Assembly (NCBI RefSeq): GCF_015670405.1
Contig: NZ_JADPBQ010000011.1
Location: 64,167 to 128,166, forward strand
Reading direction: 5' to 3'
DNA: 64,000 nt
From: Clostridium sp. 1001271B_151109_B4
Lineage (GTDB): Bacteria; Bacillota; Clostridia; Clostridiales; Clostridiaceae
Shown piece after piece: positions 56,096 to 63,321 of the stretch. The notes beneath the pieces are model-generated. The model saw only the letters and a program-made list of their open reading frames with translations, made no database searches and was not told the origin of the DNA. The stretch's first letter is position 1, and each line of letters starts with the position of its first letter. The position numbers were made by a program, and so were the translations under genes.

Positions 56096-56572
56096 TTATT
56101 TATTCTTTTCAATTAGACAAATTGATTGTGATGATATTCCAAGGCCTTTACCTGTAAATCCAAGGCCTTCTTCAGTTGTTGCTTTAACGTTTATTTGCTC
56201 TATTGATATGTTCAAAGCAGTGGCTATATTTTCGCGCATATTAGGTATATGAGGTGCCATTTTTGGCTTTTGAGCAATTATTGTAGTATCAATATTTCCA
56301 ATTGTATAATTATGTTCATGTAATAGATTGCCAACATGTTTTAATAATTCAATACTAGAAATCCCTTTGTATTTTAAATCAGTATCAGGAAAATGTTTAC
56401 CAATATCTCCTAATGCTGAAGCTCCAAGTAAAGAATCCATTATTGCGTGTACAAGTACATCAGCATCTGAATGACCAAGTAAACCTAATTCATAAGGTAT
56501 TTTTACTCCGCCTAAAATTAAATCTCTATTTTCTACTAATTTATGTACGTCATATCCCATTCCTATTCTCAT
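56096..56572 (-). CDS. ispF: 2-C-methyl-D-erythritol 2,4-cyclodiphosphate synthase
   Basis: 158 residues. MEP isoprenoid pathway enzyme that closes CDP-ME-2-phosphate to the cyclodiphosphate. Zinc ligands are in GYDVHKL (D8, H10) and [20 protein letters not shown] (H42 at position H of VHAIMD). [10 protein letters not shown] near 57 and the C-terminal [17 protein letters not shown] complete the signature. It stands alone (ispD not adjacent) and ends at a shared terminator. Confidence 0.95.
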   Translation of the reverse strand: MRIGMGYDVHKLVENRDLILGGVKIPYELGLLGHSDADVLVHAIMDSLLGASALGDIGKHFPDTDLKYKGISSIELLKHVGNLLHEHNYTIGNIDTTIIAQKPKMAPHIPNMRENIATALNISIEQINVKATTEEGLGFTGKGLGISSQSICLIEKNK

Positions 56573-56738
56573 TAAATCACCTCATTAATTTTTTATCTTA
56601 TAGCTTAGTCATAATAGCTATTATATTCAATAAGCTTAGCAAGCAGGTGAAATTAGAACTTCACCTGCAACTATAAAAGTTCCATATATATATATTAACA
56701 TAAAGATGTATTTTGAAAATAAAAATGGGATAATAAAA

Positions 56739-56927
56739 TTAATAGTTCGAAGTTTTTCTACTATTATAAGAAGCTTGTTTTTTGTTTTTATTATGATTGA
56801 TTCTGAATGGAAAAATTCTTAATAGCTTAGAGTAAAGCCTATATAATAATAAAAGAGATTTAGAGTTAATTCTTTTTCTTTTGAATATGAAATCGATATA
56901 AATCACATTATCTTTATTATATTTCAT
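56739..56927 (-). CDS. Small basic protein, 62 residues
   Basis: The ATG at 56927 is preceded by an excellent GGGGGGAG site five bases away, the main reason to call it. The protein is very basic (KRKRINSKSLLLLYRLYSKLLRIFPFRINHNKNKKQ) with one amphipathic, moderately hydrophobic stretch. Not recognised. It is divergent from the sortase gene. A GCAGGTGAA/TTCACCTGC hairpin (56641-56666) lies downstream of it, before ispF. It could be a chance ORF with a lucky site. Confidence 0.45.
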   Translation of the reverse strand: MKYNKDNVIYIDFIFKRKRINSKSLLLLYRLYSKLLRIFPFRINHNKNKKQASYNSRKTSNY

Positions 56928-56979
56928 AAACTCCCCCCATATACTTTACATTAAAAAGTATTAATGTTTTAAGTGCTTA

Positions 56980-56988
56980 TGTTATAAT
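56980..56988 (+). promoter_or_regulatory. Extended -10 promoter of the sortase operon
   Basis: TGTTATAAT (56980-56988) is a full extended -10. No good -35 is seen. Confidence 0.6.
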
Positions 56989-57060
56989 ATATGTAGAAAA
57001 AATCATATATGTACAAAATTAGAAAAATAAAAAAAGAAATTTAATATAGAGGTGAAATTG

Positions 57061-57651
57061 TTGGGAAAGTTAAGAAAAGTTGTTGGAATATTACTAATAC
57101 TTATAGGTGTTGGAATAATTGGAAATGTAGCGTATAAGAAAATAGTTACATACCATAAGCAAAATGAATTATTGGAAGCCTTTGAAAGTCAATTAGCAGA
57201 AGGAGATAATGAGAATGATAAGGAAGAAGTAAATTTAGATTCAATAAATGGATATACACCTATAGCTATTATAGAGATTCCTTCAATTAAACTAAAACAG
57301 CCTGTTGTGGAAGGAATAACTGAAGATGTAATTAAATATTTTTTAGGAAAGTTCCCAGAGTCAACAATGCCAGGGGAAGTAGGGAATTTTGCAGTTGCGG
57401 GACATAGAGTTTCTGATTTTACAGATGCATTTATAAATTTATATAAAGTAAAACCGGGTGATAATGTAATTGTTACTACAAAAGATGGTAAATATACATA
57501 TGAAGTTGAAGAAAGTTTTATTGTAGACCCAGATCAAGTTGAGGTCTTAGAAAGTGCAGATTATGAAAAAATTACATTAATAACATGTACAATAGGATCA
57601 AAGAGAAGAGTAATAGTAACAGGAAAACTTATTGAGAAAAATCAGGCGTAA
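57061..57651 (+). CDS. Class D sortase
   Basis: 196 residues from the TTG at 57061, six bases after AGGTG (57052 GTG lies inside that site). An N-terminal transmembrane segment (VVGILLILIGVGIIGNVAY) leads to a sortase beta-barrel. The catalytic His is in VAGHRVSDF (about 115), the Cys in TLITCTIGSKRR (about 176), and the Arg follows at 182-183. The single N-terminal anchor and TLxTC motif are typical of class D sortases. No LPxTG-type substrate is encoded in the window. The next gene starts 15 bases downstream, so the two form an operon. Confidence 0.88.
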   Translation: MGKLRKVVGILLILIGVGIIGNVAYKKIVTYHKQNELLEAFESQLAEGDNENDKEEVNLDSINGYTPIAIIEIPSIKLKQPVVEGITEDVIKYFLGKFPESTMPGEVGNFAVAGHRVSDFTDAFINLYKVKPGDNVIVTTKDGKYTYEVEESFIVDPDQVEVLESADYEKITLITCTIGSKRRVIVTGKLIEKNQA

Positions 57652-57666
57652 GGGTAGGGGGCGTAA

Positions 57667-58671
57667 ATGGACAAGTTTCAAAAGAATAAATATCGATTTT
57701 CATCAACACAGCCATTGATATTGATTGGTAATGATATAATAGAATCAAGAAATGAACAAGTAAATCAGCTTGTATCAGAATTAATAAAATATAAAGTGCT
57801 TTTAAGAGATCTATTAATTTCAGAAGTAGATTATTCCCAAAGAAATGAATTATTAACTATAGCGATGTTTATTATAAATAATTTTGAGTTATATGATACT
57901 TTTGTAAAAGATCAAGATGTACCAATTGATATTTTACATAGGTTTACAAGAGTAGATAAGAAGTTCCTACAGAAATATAGAGAGTATATAGTTGCATATA
58001 CATTGATATTTGGAAATGAAGATTATAAAAACATTCAGGATTATGTACAAATAGCTGAAAATAGTATAGAAGATGAAGAGGAAAAGAGCAAAAAGGAAAT
58101 TATAGAGTATGAAGAAAAAATAGGTGTTAATGGTATTGTAATAGGGAAAAATAAAAAGAATGCAATTATTCTTACATCTATTGGTGAGTTTAAGAAAGTT
58201 AAATTGAATCAAGATGTAATGAATGGAGAAGAGGTTAAGGCAAATGAAAAGAAAACTCTAAAGGATTTTAAAATATATATATCAATTGTATTGATATTTT
58301 TAGTAGTTTTTTCAGTTTCTATGGTGTATAAGTATAACAATGTTATTAGAACCATTGTCGTTGAAACAACTTCATCAATTAGATTAGAGATTAATGGATT
58401 TAACAGAGTGCTGAGTATTTCATCATCAACAGAAAAGGGACAGTTATTAGTGGAGGAAACTAATCTATTAGATCAAAAGCTTGACAGAGCAATATATAAA
58501 ATTATAGAATATGCTAATGAAAATGAAATGGTAAAATCAACAGGAATTACAGTAACAATAACAGGTAAAGAATTAAAGCATAATTCCTTAGTTGAAACGG
58601 AAGATTATATTTATAAGAAAAACTTAAAGGTCAGGTTTAATAATTCAGGGGTAGAACATAAGGTTAATTAA
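57667..58671 (+). CDS. Fusion of a SigI C-terminal-like domain with an RsgI-type anti-sigma module
   Basis: 334 residues. Residues ~28-128 resemble the C-terminal domain of sigma-I: LIKYKVLLRDLLISEVDYSQRNEL, read in two parts, VPIDILHRFTR, then the KKFLQKYREYIVAYTLIF segment like RKTIERNRKYIIALTLI in SigI. An acidic linker (130-150) follows. Residues 152-195 look like the RsgI N-terminal domain (GIVIGKNKKNAIILTSIGEF). A transmembrane helix is at ~203-223, then the outside RsgI-like segment TTSSIRLEINGFNRVLSISS. The sigma region 2 that contacts RNA polymerase is absent. GGTAGGGG precedes the ATG; co-transcribed with sortase D. Confidence 0.7.
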   Translation: MDKFQKNKYRFSSTQPLILIGNDIIESRNEQVNQLVSELIKYKVLLRDLLISEVDYSQRNELLTIAMFIINNFELYDTFVKDQDVPIDILHRFTRVDKKFLQKYREYIVAYTLIFGNEDYKNIQDYVQIAENSIEDEEEKSKKEIIEYEEKIGVNGIVIGKNKKNAIILTSIGEFKKVKLNQDVMNGEEVKANEKKTLKDFKIYISIVLIFLVVFSVSMVYKYNNVIRTIVVETTSSIRLEINGFNRVLSISSSTEKGQLLVEETNLLDQKLDRAIYKIIEYANENEMVKSTGITVTITGKELKHNSLVETEDYIYKKNLKVRFNNSGVEHKVN

Positions 58672-58684
58672 TTATGGATAAATG

Positions 58685-58718
58685 GACCTCCGGAATCCAA
58701 AATTTGGACCCGGGGGTC
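58685..58718 (+). other. GC-rich hairpin between the RsgI-like gene and rluF
   Basis: GACCTCCGG / CCGGGGGTC with inner TCCAAA/TTTGGA. It is strikingly GC-rich for this genome. A short T-rich tract follows (TTAGATTTTCC), so it may be a weak terminator. Confidence 0.55.
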
Positions 58719-58755
58719 TTAGATTTTCCAAATATATTATATAAGGAAGGTACAT

Positions 58756-59541
58756 ATGCAACAAAAGTCAATAAAAAATAAAAATGTAATTGTTCATAAT
58801 GATAGAGGAGATACTGTTAGGTTAAACAAGTATATAAGTGAATCGGGCTTTTGTTCAAGAAGAGAAGCCGATAAGTTAATTGAGAGTGGTTTAGTTACTA
58901 TTGATGGAGTTAAAGCTGAAATGGGAACTAAGGTTTCAAAGGGACAAAAGGTTAAGGTTAATGGAAAATTAATTTCTAAAGAAGAAGAATTGGTTTATAT
59001 AGTACTTAATAAACCTGTAGGAATAACTTGTACAACTGAGCATAAGGTAAAAGGGAATATTGTTGATTTTGTAAATCATAAAAAGAGAATATTTCCAATA
59101 GGAAGATTAGACAAAGATTCACAAGGATTAATATTAATGACTAATGATGGAGATGTAGTTAATAAAATATTAAGAGCTGGGAATAATCATGAAAAAGAGT
59201 ACATAGTAACAGTTAATAAGCCTATTAATGAAGAATTTGTTAGAAGAATGAGCAATGGGATTAGAATTTTAGGGCAGGTTACAAAAAAATGTTATGTTAA
59301 GAAAGAAGGACGTAATACATTTAGGATAATATTAACTCAAGGACTAAACAGACAGATAAGAAGAATGTGCGAAGTTTTAGGTTATGAAGTTGTAAAACTT
59401 AAAAGGGTTAGAATTATGAATATAAATTTAGACGATTTGAAGATAGGAAAATGGAGAGATCTTACTTATAAAGAACTTAAAGAGTTAAATTCTCTTATTT
59501 CAACATCAGGCAAAACTAAAGAAGTTGATGAAGAGGAATAA
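58756..59541 (+). CDS. rluF: 23S rRNA pseudouridine synthase, RluF-like
   Basis: 261 residues of the RsuA/RluB/E/F family. An S4 RNA-binding domain comes first ([21 protein letters not shown], near 22-42), then the catalytic domain with the active Asp in [22 protein letters not shown] (read in two parts, near 112-132) and [20 protein letters not shown]. The [10 protein letters not shown] and N-R-Q-I-R-R patterns fit RluF, which modifies U2604 of 23S rRNA. RluB-like specificity cannot be excluded. AAGGAAGG lies before the ATG. Confidence 0.88.
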   Translation: MQQKSIKNKNVIVHNDRGDTVRLNKYISESGFCSRREADKLIESGLVTIDGVKAEMGTKVSKGQKVKVNGKLISKEEELVYIVLNKPVGITCTTEHKVKGNIVDFVNHKKRIFPIGRLDKDSQGLILMTNDGDVVNKILRAGNNHEKEYIVTVNKPINEEFVRRMSNGIRILGQVTKKCYVKKEGRNTFRIILTQGLNRQIRRMCEVLGYEVVKLKRVRIMNINLDDLKIGKWRDLTYKELKELNSLISTSGKTKEVDEEE

Positions 59542-59578
59542 TAGATTAAATAATAGAGATTTAATAAAAAGAATGGTA

Positions 59579-59610
59579 AAGTCATAGCGGAATGCTATGG
59601 CTTATTTTTT
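59579..59610 (+). terminator. Terminator of rluF
   Basis: AAGTCATAGC / GCTATGGCTT stem (59579-59588, 59594-59603) with a T6 run. Confidence 0.85.
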
Positions 59611-59618
59611 GTAAAAAA

Positions 59619-60343
59619 TTATCCACAGCATTTAAATTGAGATATAGAAATTTGAAAAGATATCCACAGATAATAAAGGGAAAGTGATAGGTAAATAAAT
59701 TAATAGATTGAAAATATCTGTTTTAAATTATAAATGTGAATTTTATAATTTAAAATGAATAAAAATAATAAAAGAAAATGATGATTAATGATGTAAATTA
59801 AAAAAAATGGAAGTGAGGTTATAAAAAAATAAATTAATAATAATAGTTAAATTTATAAAAGTGATTTTATAAATTCTAATGTTTGTAAAAAAATAATAGT
59901 TTAAATAAAATGTTAATAAGTTGATAAAAATTAAATGTTTAATTTTAAGTATATAAAAATAAAAAAATGATAAAATAGATATAAAGAATTAGGTAATAAA
60001 AAATAATTTGATAATATTTATAAAGATATGCATAAAATAATTTTATGAAAAAAATTATAAAATTAACAAAAAATAGAGGTTACGCACATAATCAACAGGG
60101 GGTTGTGGATAACTTGTTTAAAATATGTTGATATATATGTTAATAATTATCAACAATATTGTAGATAATAATAAAAAGAGCGTGAGTATTATCGAAATAA
60201 AAGGAGGGTCATTTTATGAAGTGCCTAAAAATGTGGATTTTAGTAATATTAATGTTACTAACAGTAGTCGCGAGTTATCCACAGGCCATGTTGAAAACTG
60301 AATACTTAAATGAGGATAATATAAGTGTTGAGGTTGTGGATAA
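59619..60343. promoter_or_regulatory. Cluster of DnaA boxes in and beside an AT-rich intergenic region
   Basis: Four perfect TTATCCACA boxes: 59619-59627 (+), 60104-60112 (-), 60275-60283 (+) and 60335-60343 (-). Two single-mismatch boxes: 59660-59668 and 60147-60155. The 600 bases 59611-60215 contain no gene and are extremely AT-rich between the boxes. The last two boxes lie in the start of the DUF3298 gene. No dnaA, dnaN or rpmH is nearby, so this is not a standard oriC locus by gene context. Confidence 0.65.
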
Positions 60344-60944
60344 AGTATATAAGTCAAAAAATAATTATTTGGATATTAATGTGATTATCCCGCAAATAAA
60401 AGGCTTAAGTAATGATAAAAAGGAAGCTGAAATTAATGATAAGATTGTAAAGTGGACAGAAAAATGGATTGATGAAGCAAAAAGTATTGCTGATGAATAT
60501 TTCAAGGATTATCCTTCACCATTAATTTCTTATCAATTATATGCAAGATATAAAGTAACTAATAATTCAGATATTATAAGTTTTTATATAGATTATTATC
60601 AATTTACAGGTGGGGCTCATGGGATTACCAATAGGGTAGCATATAATATAGATTCGGTAACAGGAAATGAATTGCAGTTAAAGGATATTTTTAAAAGTGA
60701 TTTTCCTTATAAGGATATATTAAATAAAGAAATTAACAGACAAATAAGTAAAGATCCAGATAGATATTTTCCTGGGAAAGATGGATTTAATGGGATAAAT
60801 GATAATCAAACCTTTTATATTAAAAATGGTAATATTATAGTTTATTTTGGATTATATGAAATTGCACCATATGCATCAGGTATATCTGAATTTCTTATAC
60901 CTAATAATATTATACAAAATAATGTTAATTATGGTAAGATTTAA
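60216..60944 (+). CDS. Exported DUF3298/DUF4163 domain protein
   Basis: 242 residues. The N-terminus is a signal or anchor sequence (MWILVILMLLTVVASYPQAM), followed by a DUF4163-like strand-rich part (VYKSKNNYLDINVIIPQIKGL). The DUF3298 core is YYQFTGGAHGITNRVAYNID near 128-147, LQLKDIFK after it, and the closing FYIKNGNIIVYFGLYEIAPYASG. This pair of domains occurs outside the membrane in RsiV-type anti-sigma factors and lysozyme-sensing proteins, but no anti-sigma domain is present here. AAGGAGGG precedes the ATG. Confidence 0.8.
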   Translation: MKCLKMWILVILMLLTVVASYPQAMLKTEYLNEDNISVEVVDKVYKSKNNYLDINVIIPQIKGLSNDKKEAEINDKIVKWTEKWIDEAKSIADEYFKDYPSPLISYQLYARYKVTNNSDIISFYIDYYQFTGGAHGITNRVAYNIDSVTGNELQLKDIFKSDFPYKDILNKEINRQISKDPDRYFPGKDGFNGINDNQTFYIKNGNIIVYFGLYEIAPYASGISEFLIPNNIIQNNVNYGKI

Positions 60945-60976
60945 ATATGAATTTAAAATAAACGAGGAGTTTGCTA

Positions 60977-62353
60977 ATGGAACATATAGAAATAATCTTT
61001 AAAAAACAAAAGAAATTTTTTAGCACTGGTAAAACCATAGATATTAATTATAGAATTCAAAATTTGAAAAAGTTAAAAAATATAATTAAAAGCAATGAAG
61101 ATAAAATATTAGAGGCATTAAAAAAGGATTTGGGAAAATCAGGATTTGAAGGATATGCCACAGAAATTGGGATTGTATATGATGATATTAATCTTCATAT
61201 AAAGAACGTTAGAAAGTGGGCAAAAGAGGAGAAAAGAAAGTCGCCTATAATTTACTATCCGTCTAAAAGCTATGTTTATAAGGAACCTTATGGAGTAACA
61301 CTTATTATAGGACCATTTAATTATCCTTTTCAATTAGTTATATCACCCTTAATAGGGGCTATTTCTGCTGGAAATACTGCAATAATAAAACCATCAGAAA
61401 ATACTAAGAATGTAGCCTTGTTACTTGAAAAAATGATTAATGAAAACTTTAATGAAGCATATTTAAAGGTTGTAAACCCACTAGGTGGAAAAGAAATAGT
61501 ATCTACTCTTTTAGACTTACCATTCGATTATATATTTTTTACAGGAAGTGTGAGAGTAGGAAAAATAGTTATGGAAAAGGCTGCAAAATATTTAACGCCT
61601 ATGACACTAGAACTTGGTGGAAAAAGTCCATGTATAGTTGATTCAGATGCAAAATTAAATTTAGCAGCTAAGAGAATTGTGTGGGGAAAATTCTTAAATG
61701 CAGGTCAAACTTGTGTAGCACCTGACTATTTGTGTGTACATAAATCAGTAGCAGAAAAGTTATTAAAGTTAATAGTTGATGAAATACATAAACAGTTTGG
61801 AAGTAATATTAGATTAAGCGAGGATTATCCCAGAGTTGTTAATAAAAGCTCCTTAGAGAGATTAATGAGCTATTTAATGGATGGCAAAATTTATTTTGGT
61901 GGAAATATTGATAAAGATGATTTGTATATGGAACCAACTATAATAACTAAGCCAGATCTTAATTCTCCTCTTATGACTGATGAAATTTTTGGACCAATTT
62001 TACCAGTATTAATTTATGAAGATTTAAATAAGGTAGTTGAATTTATTAATAATAGAGAGAAGCCATTAGCTTTATATTATTTTTCAGAAAATAAAAAGAA
62101 AATTAAGCATATTTTAAGGGTAACGACTTCTGGGGGAGTTACTATAAATGATACTATTATTCATGTTGCTAATTCTAATTTACCTTTTGGTGGGGTTGGA
62201 AATAGTGGAGTTGGTAAATATCATGGAAGAGAAAGTTTTGAAACATTCACACATAACAGAGCTGTAATGGATAGAGGAACATTTGCAGAATTTAATGTAA
62301 GGTTTGCGCCTTATAAAAATAAATTAAAATTAGTAAAGAAAATAATGAAATAG
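60977..62353 (+). CDS. Aldehyde dehydrogenase family protein (class 3-like)
   Basis: 458 residues from the ATG at 60977, with GAGGAG upstream. NAD(P)-dependent aldehyde oxidation. Motifs: the active-site glutamate E212 in MTLELGGKSPCIVD and the catalytic cysteine C246 in NAGQTCVAPDYLC, with the nucleotide-binding FTGSVRVGK near 189. The NPLGG..VVNP layout, short N-terminus and C-terminal hydrophobic/basic tail resemble class 3 fatty-aldehyde dehydrogenases (YwdH/AlkH type). Physiological substrate unknown. Confidence 0.9.
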   Translation: MEHIEIIFKKQKKFFSTGKTIDINYRIQNLKKLKNIIKSNEDKILEALKKDLGKSGFEGYATEIGIVYDDINLHIKNVRKWAKEEKRKSPIIYYPSKSYVYKEPYGVTLIIGPFNYPFQLVISPLIGAISAGNTAIIKPSENTKNVALLLEKMINENFNEAYLKVVNPLGGKEIVSTLLDLPFDYIFFTGSVRVGKIVMEKAAKYLTPMTLELGGKSPCIVDSDAKLNLAAKRIVWGKFLNAGQTCVAPDYLCVHKSVAEKLLKLIVDEIHKQFGSNIRLSEDYPRVVNKSSLERLMSYLMDGKIYFGGNIDKDDLYMEPTIITKPDLNSPLMTDEIFGPILPVLIYEDLNKVVEFINNREKPLALYYFSENKKKIKHILRVTTSGGVTINDTIIHVANSNLPFGGVGNSGVGKYHGRESFETFTHNRAVMDRGTFAEFNVRFAPYKNKLKLVKKIMK

Positions 62354-62361
62354 TATTATAA

Positions 62362-62377
62362 TTTCACAATTGTGAAA
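62362..62377 (+). promoter_or_regulatory. Perfect 16-bp palindrome before manC
   Basis: TTTCACAATTGTGAAA is symmetrical over all 16 bases and lies ten bases before a TATAAT (62387-62392), overlapping the place of a -35. A repressor site is likely, but the regulator is not identified. Confidence 0.55.
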
Positions 62378-62422
62378 AAGCACTCATATAATAAACCATA
62401 GCACTACATGGAGTGGAATTTT

Positions 62423-62695
62423 GTGATATACGCGCTAATTTTAGCTGGGGGAAAAGGTACAAGGCTATATCCTTTATCAAGAGCAAATCAACCTAAACAA
62501 TTTTTAAAGGTTATTAATAATAAAAGCTTTTTAGTAAATACTGTTGAAAGAATTACTCCTTTAATTAAGAAGGACAATATTTATGTAGTAACTAACCAAG
62601 ATTATTTGGATAAAATAAGAGGTGAGTTATCTGACGTTAATTCTGAAAATATATTTACTGAGCCTGAAAATAAGGAAACTGCTTTATATATCTAA
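62423..62695 (+). pseudogene. manC: Mannose-1-phosphate guanylyltransferase, 5' fragment cut at the junction with plasmid-like DNA
   Basis: A normal N-terminus of a sugar nucleotidyltransferase: VIYALILAGGKGTRLYPLSR (start GTG 62423 after TGGAGTGG) and QPKQFLKVINNKSFLVNTVERI. The frame stops after ~90 codons at ...TEPENKETALYI-stop, whereas the family has ~350 residues. The similarity ends abruptly where iteron-containing DNA begins. The simplest reading is a gene interrupted by an integrated element, with the 3' part beyond the far end of that element. An assembly junction is the alternative. Confidence 0.8.
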
Positions 62696-62709
62696 ATAGG
62701 TTCTAAACC

Positions 62710-62823
62710 GGTACTATGTAGTACCACCTTTATAAAAAATACCGGTACTATCTAGTACCTATCATGGTACTATTAAAAACCTTATCGGTACTACCTAATA
62801 CCGTATAGGTACTAAATAGTAGC
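62710..62823 (+). repeat. Five GGTACTA iterons, replication-origin candidate
   Basis: GGTACTA-NN-TAGTACC palindromes or near-copies start at 62710, 62744, 62766 (half), 62787 and 62808. The intervals are 34, 22, 21 and 21 bases. Repeats spaced by two helical turns next to a Rep-like gene are the usual layout of iteron origins. The remaining bases to 62925 contain another extended -10 (TGTTATAAT, 62895-62903) and no gene. Confidence 0.7.
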
Positions 62824-62925
62824 TAACAAAGAACTAAATATAAAAAACTAAAAATAAATAACTATATATAACAACAACTAATAACTGCCGTGGTTGTTAT
62901 AATGGTATATAGATATTAGTTTATA

Positions 62926-62954
62926 TTGATAGATACATCACTATATGGTATAAT
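62926..62954 (+). promoter_or_regulatory. Promoter of the RHH gene with operator in the spacer
   Basis: TTGATA (62926-62931), 17-bp spacer GATACATCACTATATGG (62932-62948), TATAAT (62949-62954) with TGG before it. The spacer is an operator-like repeat also found in the rep promoter. Confidence 0.8.
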
Positions 62955-62989
62955 GGTAATAGATAAATAAGTATTTAGGAGGAATTAAA

Positions 62990-63184
62990 ATGGCGGTTGT
63001 TAACAGAAAGAGAATATGCACTTCAATATCATTTGAACATTATGATAACTTAATGAAAGTATGTGAAGATAACAAACAGAAACAATCAGCAGTTTTAGAA
63101 ATAGCATTAGATTTATTAAAGAAGGAAATGGAAAATAAAAACTTATCAGATATAATTCAATATATTAATAATAGTAACAAGTAG
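62990..63184 (+). CDS. Small ribbon-helix-helix (CopG/Arc-like) regulator
   Basis: 64 residues. The pattern is a short basic beta strand (VVNRKRICTSISFE) followed by two helices (HYDNLMKVCEDNKQKQ, SAVLEIALDLLKKEME). This fits the RHH fold of plasmid copy-number or partition-associated repressors. AGGAGG is six bases before the ATG. It has its own promoter and terminator, and the same operator sequence lies in its promoter and in the next one, so it is the probable repressor of both. Confidence 0.75.
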   Translation: MAVVNRKRICTSISFEHYDNLMKVCEDNKQKQSAVLEIALDLLKKEMENKNLSDIIQYINNSNK

Positions 63185-63209
63185 AAAAAACTTGTTACTA
63201 TTTTTTTTA
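63173..63209 (+). terminator. Terminator of the RHH gene
   Basis: AGTAACAAG / CTTGTTACT stem (63173-63181, 63191-63199) followed by T8. It begins inside the last codons. Confidence 0.9.
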
Positions 63210-63227
63210 TTTATTTTTAAAAAGGTA

Positions 63228-63281
63228 TTGAAAGATACATCACTTTATGATAATATAATTACAGAAGGTAAGTGATGTATC
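63228..63281 (+). promoter_or_regulatory. Promoter of the rep-like gene with two operator copies
   Basis: TTGAAA (63228-63233), 17-bp spacer GATACATCACTTTATGA (63234-63250), TAATAT (63251-63256). An inverted copy AGTGATGTATC lies at 63271-63281, near the transcription start. The spacer differs from the RHH promoter spacer at only two positions. Confidence 0.78.
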
Positions 63282-63321
63282 TTGTATGATAGATACATAA
63301 TAAGCGAAGGGGGTATAAAAA

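Noticed and set aside
56413..56676. Plus-strand frame opposite ispF
   Set aside because: It is antisense to a clear IspF gene and lacks a ribosome binding site.
59611..60215. Chromosomal oriC
   Set aside because: DnaA boxes are present, but dnaA, dnaN and rpmH are not nearby, so it is reported only as a DnaA-box cluster.
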